Part shown: positions 63,621 through 64,000 of the stretch, piece after piece | Position numbering within the stretch: position 1 is the stretch's first letter | How the letters are laid out: every line of letters begins with the position of its first letter | Assembly: GCA_029624765.1 (NCBI GenBank) | Contig: JARSSO010000021.1 | Location: 47,370 to 111,369, forward strand | From: Candidatus Contendibacter sp. | GTDB taxonomy: Bacteria; Pseudomonadota; Gammaproteobacteria; Competibacterales; Competibacteraceae | Direction of reading: 5' to 3' | Length of the DNA: 64,000 bases | The notes under the pieces: model-generated | Databases searched by the model: none | What the model was told of the DNA's origin: nothing | Seen by the model: only the letters and a program-made list of their open reading frames with translations | Made by a program: the position numbers and the translations under genes

Positions 63621-64000
63621 GGAACTTACCCCCGTATTAAGTATTTGGTTTGGCCGCGTCTTTCGGCGGGCCAGGCGGGATGGCCGGCGAGGGGGATCGG
63701 GTTGCCGGCCGAACATGAGGTACGCCAATTATCCGGGTGAAATATGACGGGAACGCATCGCCGGCCCCCGGAACAAGGCGATTCCCAGGTGGAACGATGG
63801 CCTGTCATCAAGCTTTAGGGTGTTTGGGGGAAACTGCGCCGGACTCTCCAAATCCACGATTCGCGCCGGAGGATGGCGCTGGTGGGCTGGAAGCGAATTT
63901 GGGAAATGACGATAACAGGATGATTGCGCCGCCCTGACCGTTTGATGCTGTCCATTACACACATCTCTAACCGGTGGATTGGATATGGAGATCAGACGCC
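63621..64000. other. Gene-free end of the window
   Basis: No gene is supported in these 380 bases. They hold the second copy of the 46-base dispersed repeat and probably the promoter region of the acetyltransferase gene. Confidence 0.5.
63898..63943. repeat. Dispersed 46-base repeat, second copy
   Basis: Matches 46967-47012 at 45 of 46 positions (the one change is C for A in the ATGACCG unit). Same orientation on the plus strand. Confidence 0.85.

Overview
The window is a high-GC chromosomal stretch from a Gram-negative bacterium, almost certainly a gammaproteobacterium. It encodes lipoproteins with lipoboxes, MltD- and BepA-type envelope enzymes, a PhoB/PhoR system, a class III (PhaC/PhaE) polyhydroxyalkanoate synthase with PhaA, PhaB and PhaR, and two RND efflux pumps. 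This gene set fits a glycogen/PHA-accumulating organism of the Candidatus Competibacter/Contendobacter type; that placement is inference from gene content. No rRNA, tRNA or CRISPR array was recognised.

Layout. 1-6.4 kb: tail of an ABC binding protein, a 2OG-Fe(II) oxygenase, an esterase, and a PhoX-like lipoprotein followed by a di-heme lipoprotein with a possible Pho box upstream. 6.4-13.2 kb: housekeeping genes (lytic transglycosylase, Sel1 protein, CDP-alcohol phosphatidyltransferase, PerM-type permease, PaaK ligase with an ACT partner, phytase-like esterase). 13.3-17.6 kb: PHA locus (phaA-phaB-phaR, then convergent phaE-phaC). 17.7-23.5 kb: BepA and a polar amino acid ABC transporter. 23.6-26.5 kb: a three-gene operon (glycosyltransferase, TRSP-type phosphoribosyltransferase, HAD phosphatase) resembling part of a tellurite-cluster-associated biosynthetic module. 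26.6-31 kb: RND pump 1.

31-37.9 kb is the accessory region: two nearly identical Rpn-family genes in a tandem duplication, a formylglycine-generating-enzyme-like gene and a fragment of another, a decayed Tn5-like insertion sequence with one recognisable end, a Cys-rich sorted-protein candidate, a decayed beta-propeller gene interrupted by an array of five hairpins, a DsbC protein fused to the end of a PutP-type symporter, and remnants of a transposase and a PLP decarboxylase.

37.9-64 kb is dominated by phosphate biology: ppx, sixA, phoR, phoB; peroxiredoxin and thioredoxin reductase; btaA-btaB with a PlcP-like phosphoesterase (replacement of phospholipids by betaine lipids); an ATP-grasp gene, a CorA-type transporter, RND pump 2, a HAD gene; then one long phosphate operon pstS-pstC-pstA-pstB-pstS-fic-like-ppk1 without phoU. 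Pho-box-like direct repeats precede pstS2 and phoB clearly, and the PhoX-like gene and btaA more weakly. Together these suggest a PhoB regulon that takes up phosphate, stores and mobilises polyphosphate, scavenges organic phosphate and swaps phospholipids for phosphorus-free lipids, beside the PHA storage locus.

Short palindromic repeats are scattered through the window, including one inside a pump coding sequence and one MITE-like element with 11-bp terminal inverted repeats.
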